A stretch of DNA of 64,000 nucleotides from CAZJLP01 sp964546955 (GCA_964546955.1 CAZJLP010000006.1:61673-125672); one strand, 5' to 3'. Shown: positions 42,414 to 51,854, numbered from the stretch's first letter. Notes: generated by a model from the letters alone, not told the origin. Program-made: numbers and translations.

Positions 42414-42712
42414 GGGAGGAAGATGCCTTTCTATAGTTCCCGAGGCAAGGTGCCTTCACGGATCAAACCACAGGTGGAGCCCGGCCCCGGCCCGCGAGGA
42501 TCCGCAACCGGCGGCACGAAGAACGTGCAAGCAGACGACAAGGGAGGTAGTGAAGTCGGGTTAAACCCTTCCAGTGGATCCAGAGGCGTTCTTCCAGCCA
42601 GGGTCAAAGTAGACAAAAGGAGAACCCGATGACGAGCCGAAATCCACCATGCCACGGTCGGATTTTAGCTAGGACGAACCGCGCGACACGCTCGTATCTA
42701 TCCTCATGGGAA

Positions 42713-42802
42713 CTCGGAGGCGGGCCGGAATTTGTCAACCGGTCGCCCATGTACGATTTACGCAATCAGCTTATTCTGTCTAACTCCGGCGCAAGTAATA
42801 CT
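42713..42802 (+). repeat. Dispersed direct repeat, diverged copy C
   Basis: GGAACTCGGAGGCGGGCCGG and AATTT (42715-42734) and TCTAACTCCGGCGCAAGTAA then TACTGACAT (42778-42806) match the two conserved ends of the repeat at 49412-49650 and 51061-51299, but the middle is shorter and different. It lies just upstream of the PadR-type promoter of the serine hydrolase gene. Confidence 0.5.
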
Positions 42803-42923
42803 GACATCTCACCGCCACTCCGGCGCGCCATCGTGGGCCCTGCTTTTGACGAACGAGTTTTCCGCCATGCGAGAAGAACAGGACCGCTTTCTGGAGCCTG
42901 CTGGAGAACCGCGATATCTCTTG

Positions 42924-42979
42924 CCTTGACAGTCTAGGTGAGCAATGCATCACTCAATTAGTACCCTAGACCGTCTAGG
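42924..42979 (+). promoter_or_regulatory. Promoter with twin PadR-type palindromes
   Basis: CCTTGAC-A-GTCTAGG (42924-42938) and the perfect palindrome CCTAGAC-C-GTCTAGG (42965-42979) are centred 41 bp apart. TTGACA (42926-42931) inside the first palindrome is a consensus -35, and ATCACT 17 bp downstream could be the -10. The same arrangement precedes the padR gene at 44587-44643. A further half-site CTCTAGACAGG lies at about 43066, close to the start of the serine hydrolase gene. Confidence 0.8.
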
Positions 42980-43085
42980 TGTGACGAATTCGAATAAAAC
43001 TTCCACGATGATACTCGAGCCTCCGGTTGCGCACAGCCACCACCGCGTTGCTTCGTTTTACCCCCTCTAGACAGGCAACTCTATC

Positions 43086-44471
43086 ATGCATACAAGAAAA
43101 CGTCTGACCGTGGCCATTTCGGCCGTTGTATTGCTCGCAAACCAAGCCACGGGTGCGGTAGTGACGCCGGATTTTTCCGAGTTAGAAAGCACGGTCGCGA
43201 GTGAGTTAGCTCGCACCAAAACACCAGGCTGCGCGATAGCGATCGTGCGAGGCGAAAGCGTTGTATTCCTAAAGACCTTTGGCATCGCCAATGTCGAAAC
43301 TGGCGAACCGCTGCGACCGGAAATGTTATTTAGGATCGGATCGACGACCAAAATGTTGACAGCGGCGGCCTTGATCCGCCTCGCGATCGAAGGGAAAGTC
43401 GATCTCAGCCAACCGATCGGAAATTATCTTCCCAACCTTGTGCCAAGACTTTCAATGGTGACAGCGAACCAATTGCTGAGTCACACAGCCGGCCTTTACG
43501 ACACGGCGCCGGCTCATGGTCTGCACGACGAGAGCGCGCTCGGCGATGGAATTAGGGGCTGGACGAACGACCGGTTCCTCACCGATCCAGGAAAGGTATA
43601 CTCGTATTCGAATCCTGGTTATTGGGTGGCGGGATATCTGCTCGAAGTCGTCAGCGGTGAACGTTACGCTGATGCGATGCAGTCAAGGCTCTTTCATCCG
43701 CTGGGCATGACGCGCACGACACTACGTCCGCTGGTTGCAATGACGTATCCGCTGGCAGTCGGACACAACGACAGTGAAAACGGAACGCCGTTTATTCCCC
43801 GGCCAGCCGCCGACAATGCGGGAGGATGGCCGGCAGGTTCAGTCTATACAAACGTGATCGACCTCTCGCGGTTTCTCATCGCGTTTCTCAACGAAGGGAA
43901 ACTCGACGGCAAGCAAGTACTCGAGCCCAGAGTCATTGAGTTGATGACCACCCCGCACGCCTCCATCCCGGACTCCCCGGTGAATTCCTATGGTTACGGG
44001 CTGATTCTGACGCGGGTACGAGGTGTCCGGATATTCGATCACGGCGGCGCCACCACCGGGTATGGATCGACTATACGTATGGCGCCTGACCACCGCTTTG
44101 GACTCGTTATCCTGACCAACCGCCGTGGCGCAGGCATGCCAGCATCGACGACAAAAGCGCTGGAGCTCATGCTTCCGTTGGAAACTCCGGCGGCCGCCTC
44201 GACCTCTCGCACCGACGTTGCTTCGGAAATTACGCCCGACGACCTGCAACAGCACGTCGGTGTCTATCGAAATGGCCCCGATCAATTCGAGATCACTGCG
44301 CAAGACGGCGGTTTATTGATCACTCGCGGCAATCGGACTGTACCGTTCACGAAGCAGTCAGCCAACCAGTTTCACACTAAGGGAATGGGGCGTTATATAA
44401 TCGTCTCGAATGATGGCAGGGGCACTCAGCTCATATTTTGCGGCGGTCGCGCTTTTGCTAAGGCTCATTAG
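43086..44471 (+). CDS. Secreted serine hydrolase (class C beta-lactamase / PBP4* family)
   Basis: 461 aa with an N-terminal signal peptide (LTVAISAVVLLANQATGAVV). The active site is S86-T-T-K89 in FRIGSTTKML, the second motif Y174-S-N176 in YSYSNPGYW, and an HGG triad (FDHGGATTGYG) near residue 320. A C-terminal lipocalin-like region follows. Such enzymes are peptidases or esterases rather than antibiotic-resistance beta-lactamases. Its promoter carries the same operators as the downstream padR gene, so it probably belongs to one regulon with the ADOP permease. Confidence 0.9.
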   Translation: MHTRKRLTVAISAVVLLANQATGAVVTPDFSELESTVASELARTKTPGCAIAIVRGESVVFLKTFGIANVETGEPLRPEMLFRIGSTTKMLTAAALIRLAIEGKVDLSQPIGNYLPNLVPRLSMVTANQLLSHTAGLYDTAPAHGLHDESALGDGIRGWTNDRFLTDPGKVYSYSNPGYWVAGYLLEVVSGERYADAMQSRLFHPLGMTRTTLRPLVAMTYPLAVGHNDSENGTPFIPRPAADNAGGWPAGSVYTNVIDLSRFLIAFLNEGKLDGKQVLEPRVIELMTTPHASIPDSPVNSYGYGLILTRVRGVRIFDHGGATTGYGSTIRMAPDHRFGLVILTNRRGAGMPASTTKALELMLPLETPAAASTSRTDVASEITPDDLQQHVGVYRNGPDQFEITAQDGGLLITRGNRTVPFTKQSANQFHTKGMGRYIIVSNDGRGTQLIFCGGRAFAKAH

Positions 44472-44586
44472 CCCCGGGCTCAGGAAAAACAAATCCTGCA
44501 CACCCCGTGTTTCGGCCTCATTCGCACACTTTGGGCACCTAATTCCAACTTGAATCCGGGTATTTTAGCTGTGGCGCATGCTCTCA

Positions 44587-44643
44587 CCTTGACAGTCTGG
44601 GTGAGCGAGGCATTACTTGCTCCTTCCTCCTAGACAGTCTAGG
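44587..44643 (+). promoter_or_regulatory. Promoter with twin PadR-type palindromes (autoregulatory)
   Basis: CCTTGAC-A-GTCTGGG (44587-44601) and the perfect CCTAGAC-A-GTCTAGG (44629-44643), centres 42 bp apart, four helical turns. TTGACA (44589-44594) is the -35; ATTACT (44612-44617), 17 bp later, is a candidate -10. The second palindrome would then cover about +5 to +19 and overlaps the AGGTGG ribosome-binding site of padR. Confidence 0.85.
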
Positions 44644-44652
44644 TGGATGCCT

Positions 44653-44985
44653 ATGACTAAGGAAAGACCTGATCTCATCTACGGTACGCTCGACATGCTT
44701 ATCTTGAAGGCGCTGCAACAAGAGTCTCGACATGGACTTGGTATCGCAGACCGCATTCACGAGATTTCCGCGGATGTTCTGCGCGTCGAGCAAGGATCGC
44801 TTTATCCCGCGCTGTACCGACTAGAAGCAGAGGGGCTCATTCGAGCCGAGTGGGGTGTCTCCGACAACAATCGCAAGGCGCGTTATTACAAACTAACCGC
44901 GGCAGGGCGCAAGCGCCTCACGGCGGAGGTCGATTACTGGGAGCGAATCACGGCGGCGATAAACGTGGTTCTAGCGAAAGCGTAA
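44653..44985 (+). CDS. PadR-family transcriptional regulator
   Basis: 110 aa (start ATG 44653, six bases after AGGTGG; an ATG at 44647 is in frame too). PadR winged helix: DLIYGTLDMLILKALQQESR, GIADRIHEISADVLRVEQGS, LYPALYRLEAEGLIRAEWGV, then RKARYYKLTAAGRKRLTAEV. It is the short PadR type that in Acidobacteria and Verrucomicrobiota is almost always followed by an ADOP permease, as here (14-bp gap). It probably binds the twin palindromes upstream of itself and of the serine hydrolase. Confidence 0.95.
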   Translation: MTKERPDLIYGTLDMLILKALQQESRHGLGIADRIHEISADVLRVEQGSLYPALYRLEAEGLIRAEWGVSDNNRKARYYKLTAAGRKRLTAEVDYWERITAAINVVLAKA

Positions 44986-44999
44986 AGCGCGCACCCACT

Positions 45000-47729
45000 A
45001 TGCGACGGCTACGGGCAACACTGCATCGCGTGCGCGGGCTATTTCGCTACGGAGCGGTTGAGGCCGAGATTAACGCCGAGTTGCAGGCGCACCTCGATGG
45101 ATTGACCGAACGGAATATCTCCGCGGGCATGTCGCCGGAGGAAGCGCGTTACGCGGCACGGCGCGCTTTCGGCGGCAGCGAACAAGTCAAAGAGAAGGCG
45201 CGCGACGAGCGCCGGAGCTTATGGGTGGAGCAGGCGTGGCAAGATATGTACTATGCAAGTCGCGCGCTGGCGAAAACACCTTCATTCACGATTACCGTTG
45301 TGTTAACACTCGCTCTCGGCATCGGGGTTAACGCGGCGCTCTTCAGCGTGGTCAACATGGTCGCGCTGCGGCCACTGCCAGTGAAGGAGCCGGAGAATCT
45401 GGTGCGCATCGCTGGCCGCAATGCGCGGGGCAGCTTCAGTTCGAGTTTCAACCATTCGGAATATTCGGCTTACCGCGACGGCAACCGCACGCTTGAGGGG
45501 CTCCTCGCGTTCACCGAAACGAAGTGGCCCTTCGAGACCGAGGCGGGCATGCAATCCGATTCAGGCGGGGAGCGCGTCGGACCCAACACAGTGTCGGTCG
45601 AGCTGGTTTCAGACAACTATTTCAGCGTGCTTGGGGGGCCAATTCAACTAGGCCGCGCTTTCCGGCCCGAGGAAAACACCCTCGGTGCGGCACCGGTGAT
45701 CGTGTTGAGCAACGTGTTTTGGGAGACACGTCTCAATCGTGACCCGGATGTGATTGGCGCCACGCTTAAGCTCGGTCGCCGGTTGGTCACGGTAATCGGC
45801 GTCGCCTCGGCCGAGTTCTCGGGGCAGCGTCCGGTGCCACCGGCAGGCTGGTTGCCGTTGGCCGCATGGAGCAGCCGAGCAGCCCACTACGGTCCTGGCG
45901 GGCCGCAGGCATTTGGCCTCATCGGCCGGCTCAAGCCCGGGATAGGCGAGGCGCAAGCTAAGGCGGACCTCGACACTATCGCTGCGCAGTGGGCTGCCGA
46001 TTTTCCCGGCGAGAACGCGAAGCTTTCCGTGCGGCTCGAGCGCGGCCTGCATTTCATTAGTTTTACGAGAAGCCCGAAAGCCACCGCGTTTGTCGGGTTG
46101 GTTTTCCTCGGCTTTGGGCTGGTCCTCCTGATCGCGTGTACCAATGTCGCGAACCTCCTGCTCGCCCGCGGCGTGTCGCGGCAGCCGGAAATCGGCGTCC
46201 GCCTGACGCTGGGGGCCAGCCGCGGGAGGATTGTCCGGCAGTTGCTCACCGAGAACCTGCTGCTCTGCACGCTAGGCGGAATTGTCGGGCTCGGGCTTGC
46301 TGTCTGGACGCTTCAGTTGCTTTTGCCGATCATCGTCAGCCGGCTGCCAATGGATTGGGCGATGGAGACCCGGCGCCTGCCTTTCTTCAAGGCAACTCCC
46401 GATCTCCGTGTGCTAGTGTTTACTGCCCTGCTGACGCTCGGTGCCACGCTCGTAGCCGGACTGCTACCGGCGTTGCATGCGTCAGGCGCCCGCGTGATGG
46501 CCACGATACGCAACGACAGCACTGCCTTCGGCCGGGGACTCACGCCATCGCGGTTGCGGCAGATTCTGGTCATCACACAGGTGGCTATCTCTCTCACGCT
46601 GCTATCCTGCGCGGGTTTGTTCGTGCGCAATCTTTTCGCGCAACGAAAGCCTGATGTGGGATACGACGCGCATGCGGTCTTTGGCGTTGCGATGTTGCCA
46701 CATCCAGCGATTGCCGACCGCAACGCGGCGTTTCGGCAGGCGCTCGAAACGGTGCGCGCGATTCCCGGCGTGGCAGCGAGCGGGGTGGCAAGCCCCCCTC
46801 CTCTTTCCGGTGCCCTGCAAGCGCGCATTCGCCCGGTCGGAGCTGCTGGTGCAGCAGAAGAGCGGATGGCGGCATCTTTCGTCTCAGACGGATTCTTTGA
46901 CGCGTTCAGCGTCGCCTTGCTGCGCGGACGAAAATTCCGCGAACTTGAACTGCACTCAGCTTCGCGGGCCGTCATTGTCAGCGAGACCCTCGCCCGCCGA
47001 TTGTGGCCCGCGCAGGAACCTATAGGCAGGACGCTCCTCATCAGCGAAACGTCCTGGGGCTCCCGCGAGCGCCCGGCGCCCGACGGAGCGTTTCGCGAGT
47101 GCGAGGTGATCGGGGTAGCACGAGACATCATGGTAGATGCGGTCCAAGACGACCGTCACCTACTCTATCTTCCATTTCCGCTGGACGCTCGGGCGGGGGG
47201 TCCTGTTTTCGTCCGCCCGCACCATGCATCGGCAACGGCGCTGGCCGAGATTGTGCGCGCGGCGAAAGCCGGGGGGGTGGAACTGCAGTTTGAGCGCCGG
47301 CATTCGTTCTGGGTCGAATATTTCCTGCTACCGTTCTACGCGTTCGCGATCGTGAGTGCAACGCTGGGCGCACTAGCGCTCGGGATGGCATCGGTCGGTC
47401 TCTACGGATTGATGACGTTCGCAGTCAATCAGCGCGTGCGCGAGATCGGCGTCCGGATGGCTTTGGGGGCTACGGCACCGGCAGTCTTTTGGCTGTTTGT
47501 GCGCCAAGGCATGCGCCTTGTGGCAATCGGCCTCGCCCTGGGCCTGATCGGCGGCGGTCTCTTCGCGCTGCTGCTGCGCAAAGTTCTTTACGCCGTAATC
47601 GATGCTTTCGATCCCATGGCCTTCGTCGCGGTGACGCTGATTTTCGCCATCATCGCGTTCTTCGCCTGCTGGCTGCCTTCGCGCCGAGCGACGAAGGTGG
47701 ATCCGATGGCGGCACTGCGCGCAGAATAG
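45000..47729 (+). CDS. ADOP-type (MacB/FtsX-like) ABC permease
   Basis: 909 aa from the ATG at 45000; the frame upstream overlaps padR and is a shadow. The N-terminal permease-prefix domain (EAEINAELQAHLDGLTERNI, EEARYAARRAFGGSEQVKEK) is typical of acidobacterial duplicated orphan permeases. Then come a first MacB-like periplasmic core with FtsX helices (FVGLVFLGFGLVLLIACTNV, NLLLARGVSRQPEIGVRLTL) and a second duplicated half ending VRMALGATAPAVFWLFVRQG, and CWLPSRRATKVDPMAALRAE. No ATPase gene is adjacent, hence orphan. Substrate unknown. Intact, although the genes that follow are broken. Confidence 0.95.
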   Translation: MRRLRATLHRVRGLFRYGAVEAEINAELQAHLDGLTERNISAGMSPEEARYAARRAFGGSEQVKEKARDERRSLWVEQAWQDMYYASRALAKTPSFTITVVLTLALGIGVNAALFSVVNMVALRPLPVKEPENLVRIAGRNARGSFSSSFNHSEYSAYRDGNRTLEGLLAFTETKWPFETEAGMQSDSGGERVGPNTVSVELVSDNYFSVLGGPIQLGRAFRPEENTLGAAPVIVLSNVFWETRLNRDPDVIGATLKLGRRLVTVIGVASAEFSGQRPVPPAGWLPLAAWSSRAAHYGPGGPQAFGLIGRLKPGIGEAQAKADLDTIAAQWAADFPGENAKLSVRLERGLHFISFTRSPKATAFVGLVFLGFGLVLLIACTNVANLLLARGVSRQPEIGVRLTLGASRGRIVRQLLTENLLLCTLGGIVGLGLAVWTLQLLLPIIVSRLPMDWAMETRRLPFFKATPDLRVLVFTALLTLGATLVAGLLPALHASGARVMATIRNDSTAFGRGLTPSRLRQILVITQVAISLTLLSCAGLFVRNLFAQRKPDVGYDAHAVFGVAMLPHPAIADRNAAFRQALETVRAIPGVAASGVASPPPLSGALQARIRPVGAAGAAEERMAASFVSDGFFDAFSVALLRGRKFRELELHSASRAVIVSETLARRLWPAQEPIGRTLLISETSWGSRERPAPDGAFRECEVIGVARDIMVDAVQDDRHLLYLPFPLDARAGGPVFVRPHHASATALAEIVRAAKAGGVELQFERRHSFWVEYFLLPFYAFAIVSATLGALALGMASVGLYGLMTFAVNQRVREIGVRMALGATAPAVFWLFVRQGMRLVAIGLALGLIGGGLFALLLRKVLYAVIDAFDPMAFVAVTLIFAIIAFFACWLPSRRATKVDPMAALRAE

Positions 47730-47790
47730 CGCCGAGCTCGCACGAACGCCCCTAGGTTGGTTGAACCTCCCTGCTTTTCCTCGAAACTCC

Positions 47791-48063
47791 ATGACACCTC
47801 GTCTCCGGCTCGCACTCAGTTTGACTGGTCTTATCGCGGCCGCGCTGCTTTCCCTACACGGCGATCCGCTCGACGACACGATCGTCGCCCTGATGAAGAG
47901 GCAGAATTCCCCCGGGGCTCTCGCTCGCCGTCGGTCAAGACGGGAAAATCGTGCGGGCGCAAGGCTACGGTGTGAGCGAGACCGGCGGCGAGGCCCGGGT
48001 GACCGAGCACACGCTTTTCCAGGCGGGCTCGGTGAGCAAACCGCCACCGCACTATTGCTGTAG
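47791..48063 (+). pseudogene. Truncated, frameshifted serine hydrolase
   Basis: MTPRLRLALSLTGLIAAALL is a signal peptide, followed by GDPLDDTIVALMKRQNSPG. The frame then breaks at a CCCCCGGGG run (about 47910). The neighbouring frame continues the family as LSLAVGQDGKIVRAQGYGVS, then EHTLFQAGSVSKP, including the catalytic SxxK (SVSK). The sequence ends soon after the active site. It is a remnant of a third class-C-type serine hydrolase in this block, lying between the ADOP permease and another damaged paralogue. Confidence 0.8.
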
Positions 48064-48101
48064 CGACATTCCACCTCGATGTGAAACAGGGCGCTAAACC
48101 C

Positions 48102-49197
48102 ATGAAAGAATTCATTTTCGCCTCTCGACAGCCGCTCCGTGCGCTTGCGGTGGTTCTGCTTTCTATCATATCTGCGTTCGCGGAGGATACCGGTTCGCTC
48201 CACGACCTGGTTGAAGCCGAACACCATTCAAAAGGCTTCATGGGCGCTGTGCTCGTCGTGAAAAACGGCGTCGTGCTCCTCGATCGAGGCTATGGGTACG
48301 CCAATCTTGACGAAAAGATTCCAAATACACCCAACACCCGATTCAGGATTGCTTCGACCACGAAACAATTCACGGCGGCCGCGATCCTGTTATTAGAAGA
48401 ACGCGGCAAACTGGCGCTGACCGATCCCGTTTCCCGTCATGTGCCCGATACGCGGGCAGCATGGGGAAAAATCACCCTGTACCATTTGCTCACGCACACG
48501 TCGGGCATTCCCTGCTTCACGGCGTTCACTGAATACCGCACGTGGTCAACGACCGCCCTCACACCCACAGAGTTGATCAAACGTTTTCGCGACCGCCCGC
48601 TCTTATTCTCTCCCGGCACAAAATTCAGCTATAGCAACTCCGGATATACTCTGCTCGGCCACATCATCGAGCGGGTGTCAGGCGAGAATTACGCGACGTT
48701 CATGCGCAAGAATGTGTTCGAGCCCCTACGGCTGCGAGACACCGGCGTAGAAACCACCAACGAACGCGTCGAGTGCCAGGCCGAAGGTTATCGCTTGGAG
48801 GGGGGGGGCCTTGATGCCGGCGCCTTTCGTCGACATGACCGTCCCCTATGCAGCCGGCGCCATCTATTCCACGACTCACGATCTTCGCACCTGGATAGAG
48901 AGCCTTCTGGAAGGCAAGCTCCTCTCTCGGAAGTCGCTTACCAAGATGGCCAAACCGGAAAAGCAGGGCTATGCGCTCGGGATCATTGTTCGCACCATCA
49001 ACGGCCGCCGCCGATTCGAACACAGCGGCGCCCTCCGCGGTTTCAATTGTCAGCTTCTCCACTATCCGACCGATAAGGTTACGATTATCGTGCTGAATAA
49101 CGTCCGCGGTCCCGTTAAGGCTCCCTGGCTCGCGGATCAACTAGCCCTCCAGATATTCAACGATCCCCGGGCGGCTCACCAAAGGCTCGCTAAATAA
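48102..49197 (+). pseudogene. Serine hydrolase interrupted at a G9 tract
   Basis: Signal peptide from the ATG at 48102 (LRALAVVLLSIISAFA), active site S85-T-T-K88 (FRIASTTKQF), second motif YSNSGY, then the frame is lost at a run of nine Gs (48800-48808). With eight Gs it would read LEGGALMPAPFVDMTVPYAA and continue intact to LLHYPTDKVTIIVLNNVRG with a stop at 49197. The corrected protein is about 364 aa. The tract may be a sequencing error, a real null mutation or a phase-variable switch. Confidence 0.85.
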
Positions 49198-49411
49198 CAC
49201 GCTCATGTGGCGCACTAGGTTCCAAGCGTGCCTGGCAGGAAAGTTCGGGTCCGGATTCGTCGCGATGCGAAAATTGGTCTGCTGTCCGGTCGTTGAGTCC
49301 AGGCAGTAGAAAACCTGCCGTGGCGGAAGAGGTGAAGCGTGGCCTTATTGAGAGAGATCGTACCGGGATCACTCTTCCGAGGTTAGCGAAGTAGCGGGCG
49401 GGTTTTCAGCG

Positions 49412-49650
49412 GAGTATCGAGGGCATCCTGAAGGAGGTCGTTAAACCGCCAGGTTTATTTAGACTGCCCTCCAAACTTCGTGCATCTCCTTGCCACGCAT
49501 GTGGCAAAACTTGGAGGCGCGGGCCGGAATTGGACGTCCGAAACGGCTCTGGCATGAGGGAAACTAGACAGCTATCGAGGCAGCTCAAGGAGGATTTGCG
49601 CGAAGCCGCCAGAACTCAGCCTAACTCCGGCACGACTTTTACTGACAGTT
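49412..49650 (+). repeat. Dispersed direct repeat, copy A
   Basis: About 239 bp aligned with copy B (51061-51299) from GAGTATCG to TTTTACTGACAGTT. Best-conserved blocks are GGCAAAACTTGGAGGCGCGG, GCCGGAATTG, GAGGGAAACTAG and GCTCAAGGAGGATTTGCGCG, then CCTAACTCCGGCAC. No gene is seen in 49198-49902 apart from this repeat. Confidence 0.8.
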
Positions 49651-49902
49651 GCAACGATGGGCAGCACCCGCGATCACGACATGATGTCGAGTAGGGAAAC
49701 GCGGCTCGTGCGAGCGCTCACCGTGCTCGTTTACGAAATCAAATTTATGCGAACTTCGGATTATGCGGCATCAAGAATAGTTTGTCCTAGGCGGTAGACC
49801 GCGAACATGCGGCATAATCCGCAGAGAGTGTTGGGCGCGCAGCGGTTTCGGGATGGCAGCAAGACGTCTCGATTTTTTCAGCGGGAGTTGCACGCTCGCT
49901 GA

Positions 49903-50853
49903 ATGACGCACCGATTGAACATCGAAAACATACGGCGGGCGGCGAAGGTCATCGATCCAGTATTCCTTAACACGCCGCAGTATGTTGCCGAGTCGCTCTC
50001 GGACGCCCTGGGTGCTCGAGTGATCGTGAAGATTGAGACGGTAAACCCGATCAGGTGCTTCAAAGGACGCGGGGCGGATTACTACGTCTCGAAACTCCAA
50101 CCCGGCGAGCGCCTCATCACGGCGAGTGCTGGCAATCTCGGACAAGCGATGGGATATGCATGTCGGCGGCGCGGGATCCAACTCACCGTCTACGCGAGCA
50201 CCAAGGCGAATTCGTTTAAGATCGAAAGAATGCGAGCGTTCGGCGCGAATGTCGTTCTTGTAGGCAATGACTTTGATGACGCGAAGATCGAGGCGAAACG
50301 TGCGGCCTCGGAGTCGGGGGTTCGTATGGTGGAGGACAGCCTAGATGTGGAAACAGGTGAGGGCGCCGGCACAATCGGCCTCGAACTCGCAGCGTTTGGC
50401 GAACGGTTAGACGCTGTGATCATGGCGTTTGGAAACGGGGCCCTCGCCTGCGGCGTGGGCGTTTGTCTCAAGCACGTCTCGCCTACAACGCGCATTGTCG
50501 CTGTGCAAGCGGCAGGAGCTCCCGCCATGATCGAATCGTGGCGACAGCGGAGGCTGTTGAAATACGACTCCATAAATACGATTGCTGATGGGATAGGTAT
50601 CCGCATTCCCATCCCGGAATGTGTCGACGACATGCATGGCGTGATCGACGACGGGGTTTTCGTGCAAGATCGGTCGTTAATCGACGCAATGCGGTTAGCA
50701 CACGAGCACCTCGGCTTGATAGTGGAACCGTCAGGTGCCGCAGGGATTGCAGCGTTGTTGGAACACAAGGCCACCTTTTCGGGAAGCACGGTGGCGATCG
50801 TCTTGTGTGGGGGTAATTTGACCCCGGATCAGATCCGGAGCTGGCTTGGTTAG
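49903..50853 (+). CDS. PLP-dependent threonine dehydratase / serine racemase-like enzyme
   Basis: 316 aa, fold-type II PLP enzyme. The PLP lysine is K54 in RCFKGRGADY; the phosphate/carboxylate loop is SAGNLGQAM (75-83); the pyridine-contact serine/cysteine region is VLCGGNLTPD near the C-terminus. It lacks the ACT regulatory domain of biosynthetic IlvA, so it is catabolic-like. It could deaminate threonine/serine, racemise serine or act on a hydroxy-amino acid for the neighbouring cluster. It stands alone between two copies of the direct repeat. Confidence 0.88.
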   Translation: MTHRLNIENIRRAAKVIDPVFLNTPQYVAESLSDALGARVIVKIETVNPIRCFKGRGADYYVSKLQPGERLITASAGNLGQAMGYACRRRGIQLTVYASTKANSFKIERMRAFGANVVLVGNDFDDAKIEAKRAASESGVRMVEDSLDVETGEGAGTIGLELAAFGERLDAVIMAFGNGALACGVGVCLKHVSPTTRIVAVQAAGAPAMIESWRQRRLLKYDSINTIADGIGIRIPIPECVDDMHGVIDDGVFVQDRSLIDAMRLAHEHLGLIVEPSGAAGIAALLEHKATFSGSTVAIVLCGGNLTPDQIRSWLG

Positions 50854-51060
50854 CGTGTTGGGGATGGATGCACGCGCCTCAATCAAGTGGCTTCGGATTT
50901 TCGCACTGCGATGGATTTCTGCCCGGCCGATGAATAGAGTAGCGGGTCAGCGTTCGTTTGACTCCCTCGTTCGGCTTTCCGCGCGGCGTTGCTAAAACGG
51001 CAAACCATCACGAACACATCCCATCCCGACCCGTTCTTTGGGCGCGAGCGGCGCAACGCG

Positions 51061-51299
51061 GAGTATCGTGAAATCGTGGACGACGCGATTCAACCTACCA
51101 GGTTCACTGACAGTGGCCCTCCCAACTCACACATCTCCCTGCCCCGCGGGGGCAAAACTTGGAGGCGCGGGCCGGAATTGAACGTCCAGCATTGTTCTGG
51201 CACGAGGGAAACTAGCCAATTCGCAACGTGGCTCAAGGAGGATTTGCGCGAACCCGCCAGAATCCCGCCTAACTCCGGCACAACTTTTACTGACAGTTT
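51061..51299 (+). repeat. Dispersed direct repeat, copy B
   Basis: Counterpart of 49412-49650. On the minus strand the block around 51160-51190 reads GTTCAATTCCGGCCCGCGCC then TCCA, resembling the T arm and CCA end of a tRNA-Gly-like gene, although the T stem no longer pairs. ACTGACAG recurs three times around the element (about 51106, 51290, 51300). No gene is seen in 50854-51379. Confidence 0.75.
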
Positions 51300-51379
51300 C
51301 ACTGACAGCCCTGATTACCTCCTAGTTAAGGCGCGGCATTTTCGGATTGTAGCTACGTCCCAACCGTGATTCAGGAAGG

Positions 51380-51824
51380 ATGAGCGTGAAGCTCAATCGT
51401 TCGACGCCTACGGCCCCCTGCCGGCTGTGCCTCCAGTTGAGCCGCTGGTTGATTCCCACATCAGCCCCCACTCCAGTTCAAACCGCTGAAAGTCGATGGG
51501 CGCGTCCACGTTCTCTCGCCCGACCCCCACGAGAAAGATCGCACCGGGCAAAAGGGTTTCACCGAACGACTCCTTTGTGCCAAATGCGACAACGAACGTC
51601 TGCAAACGAACGAGGTTTACTTCGCTCGTTTGTGGTCGCGCGGCCACCTGCCCAATACGATTCAGATGAAGCGTTTTCTAATTTTCAGAAACCACGACTA
51701 CAAGCGAACGAAGAATTTTTCGCTATTCACCGTAGCCGGTAGCAAAGCGGCGGTCGCCGCGAAGAAGGTTTCAGCAGAATTTCAGCGGTGTCAGTTCCTC
51801 CCTCGGCTTGGCAAGCGGCAATAA
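51380..51824 (+). pseudogene. HNH-type zinc-finger protein, frameshifted
   Basis: Reading across frames reconstructs an HNH-like protein: PCRLCLQ (frame 1), EPLVDSHISP (next frame), then LQFKPLKVDGRVHVLSPDPH, EKDRTGQKGFTERLLCAKCD, NERLQTNEVYFARLW and onward to a stop at 51822-51824. The paired CxxC motifs and the SHI-x-P step are characteristic of this small HNH-endonuclease-like family. Two frame breaks (near 51440 and 51474) inactivate it. I do not support the antisense frame over the same bases. Confidence 0.7.
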
Positions 51825-51854
51825 AACGGCGACACTGGCGTAGCGCCTCTTAAA

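Noticed and set aside
51160..51190. A functional tRNA gene in the direct repeat
   Set aside because: Only the 3' part resembles a tRNA; the T stem does not pair in either full copy and no acceptor 5' strand or anticodon arm is found.
51271..51299. Integron attC site at GCCTAAC
   Set aside because: The RYYYAAC half matches, but no GTTRRRY partner with a foldable arm was found and no integrase gene is in the window.
51408..51647. A minus-strand gene of 79 codons
   Set aside because: The plus strand reconstructs a recognisable HNH-type protein across two frame breaks over the same bases.
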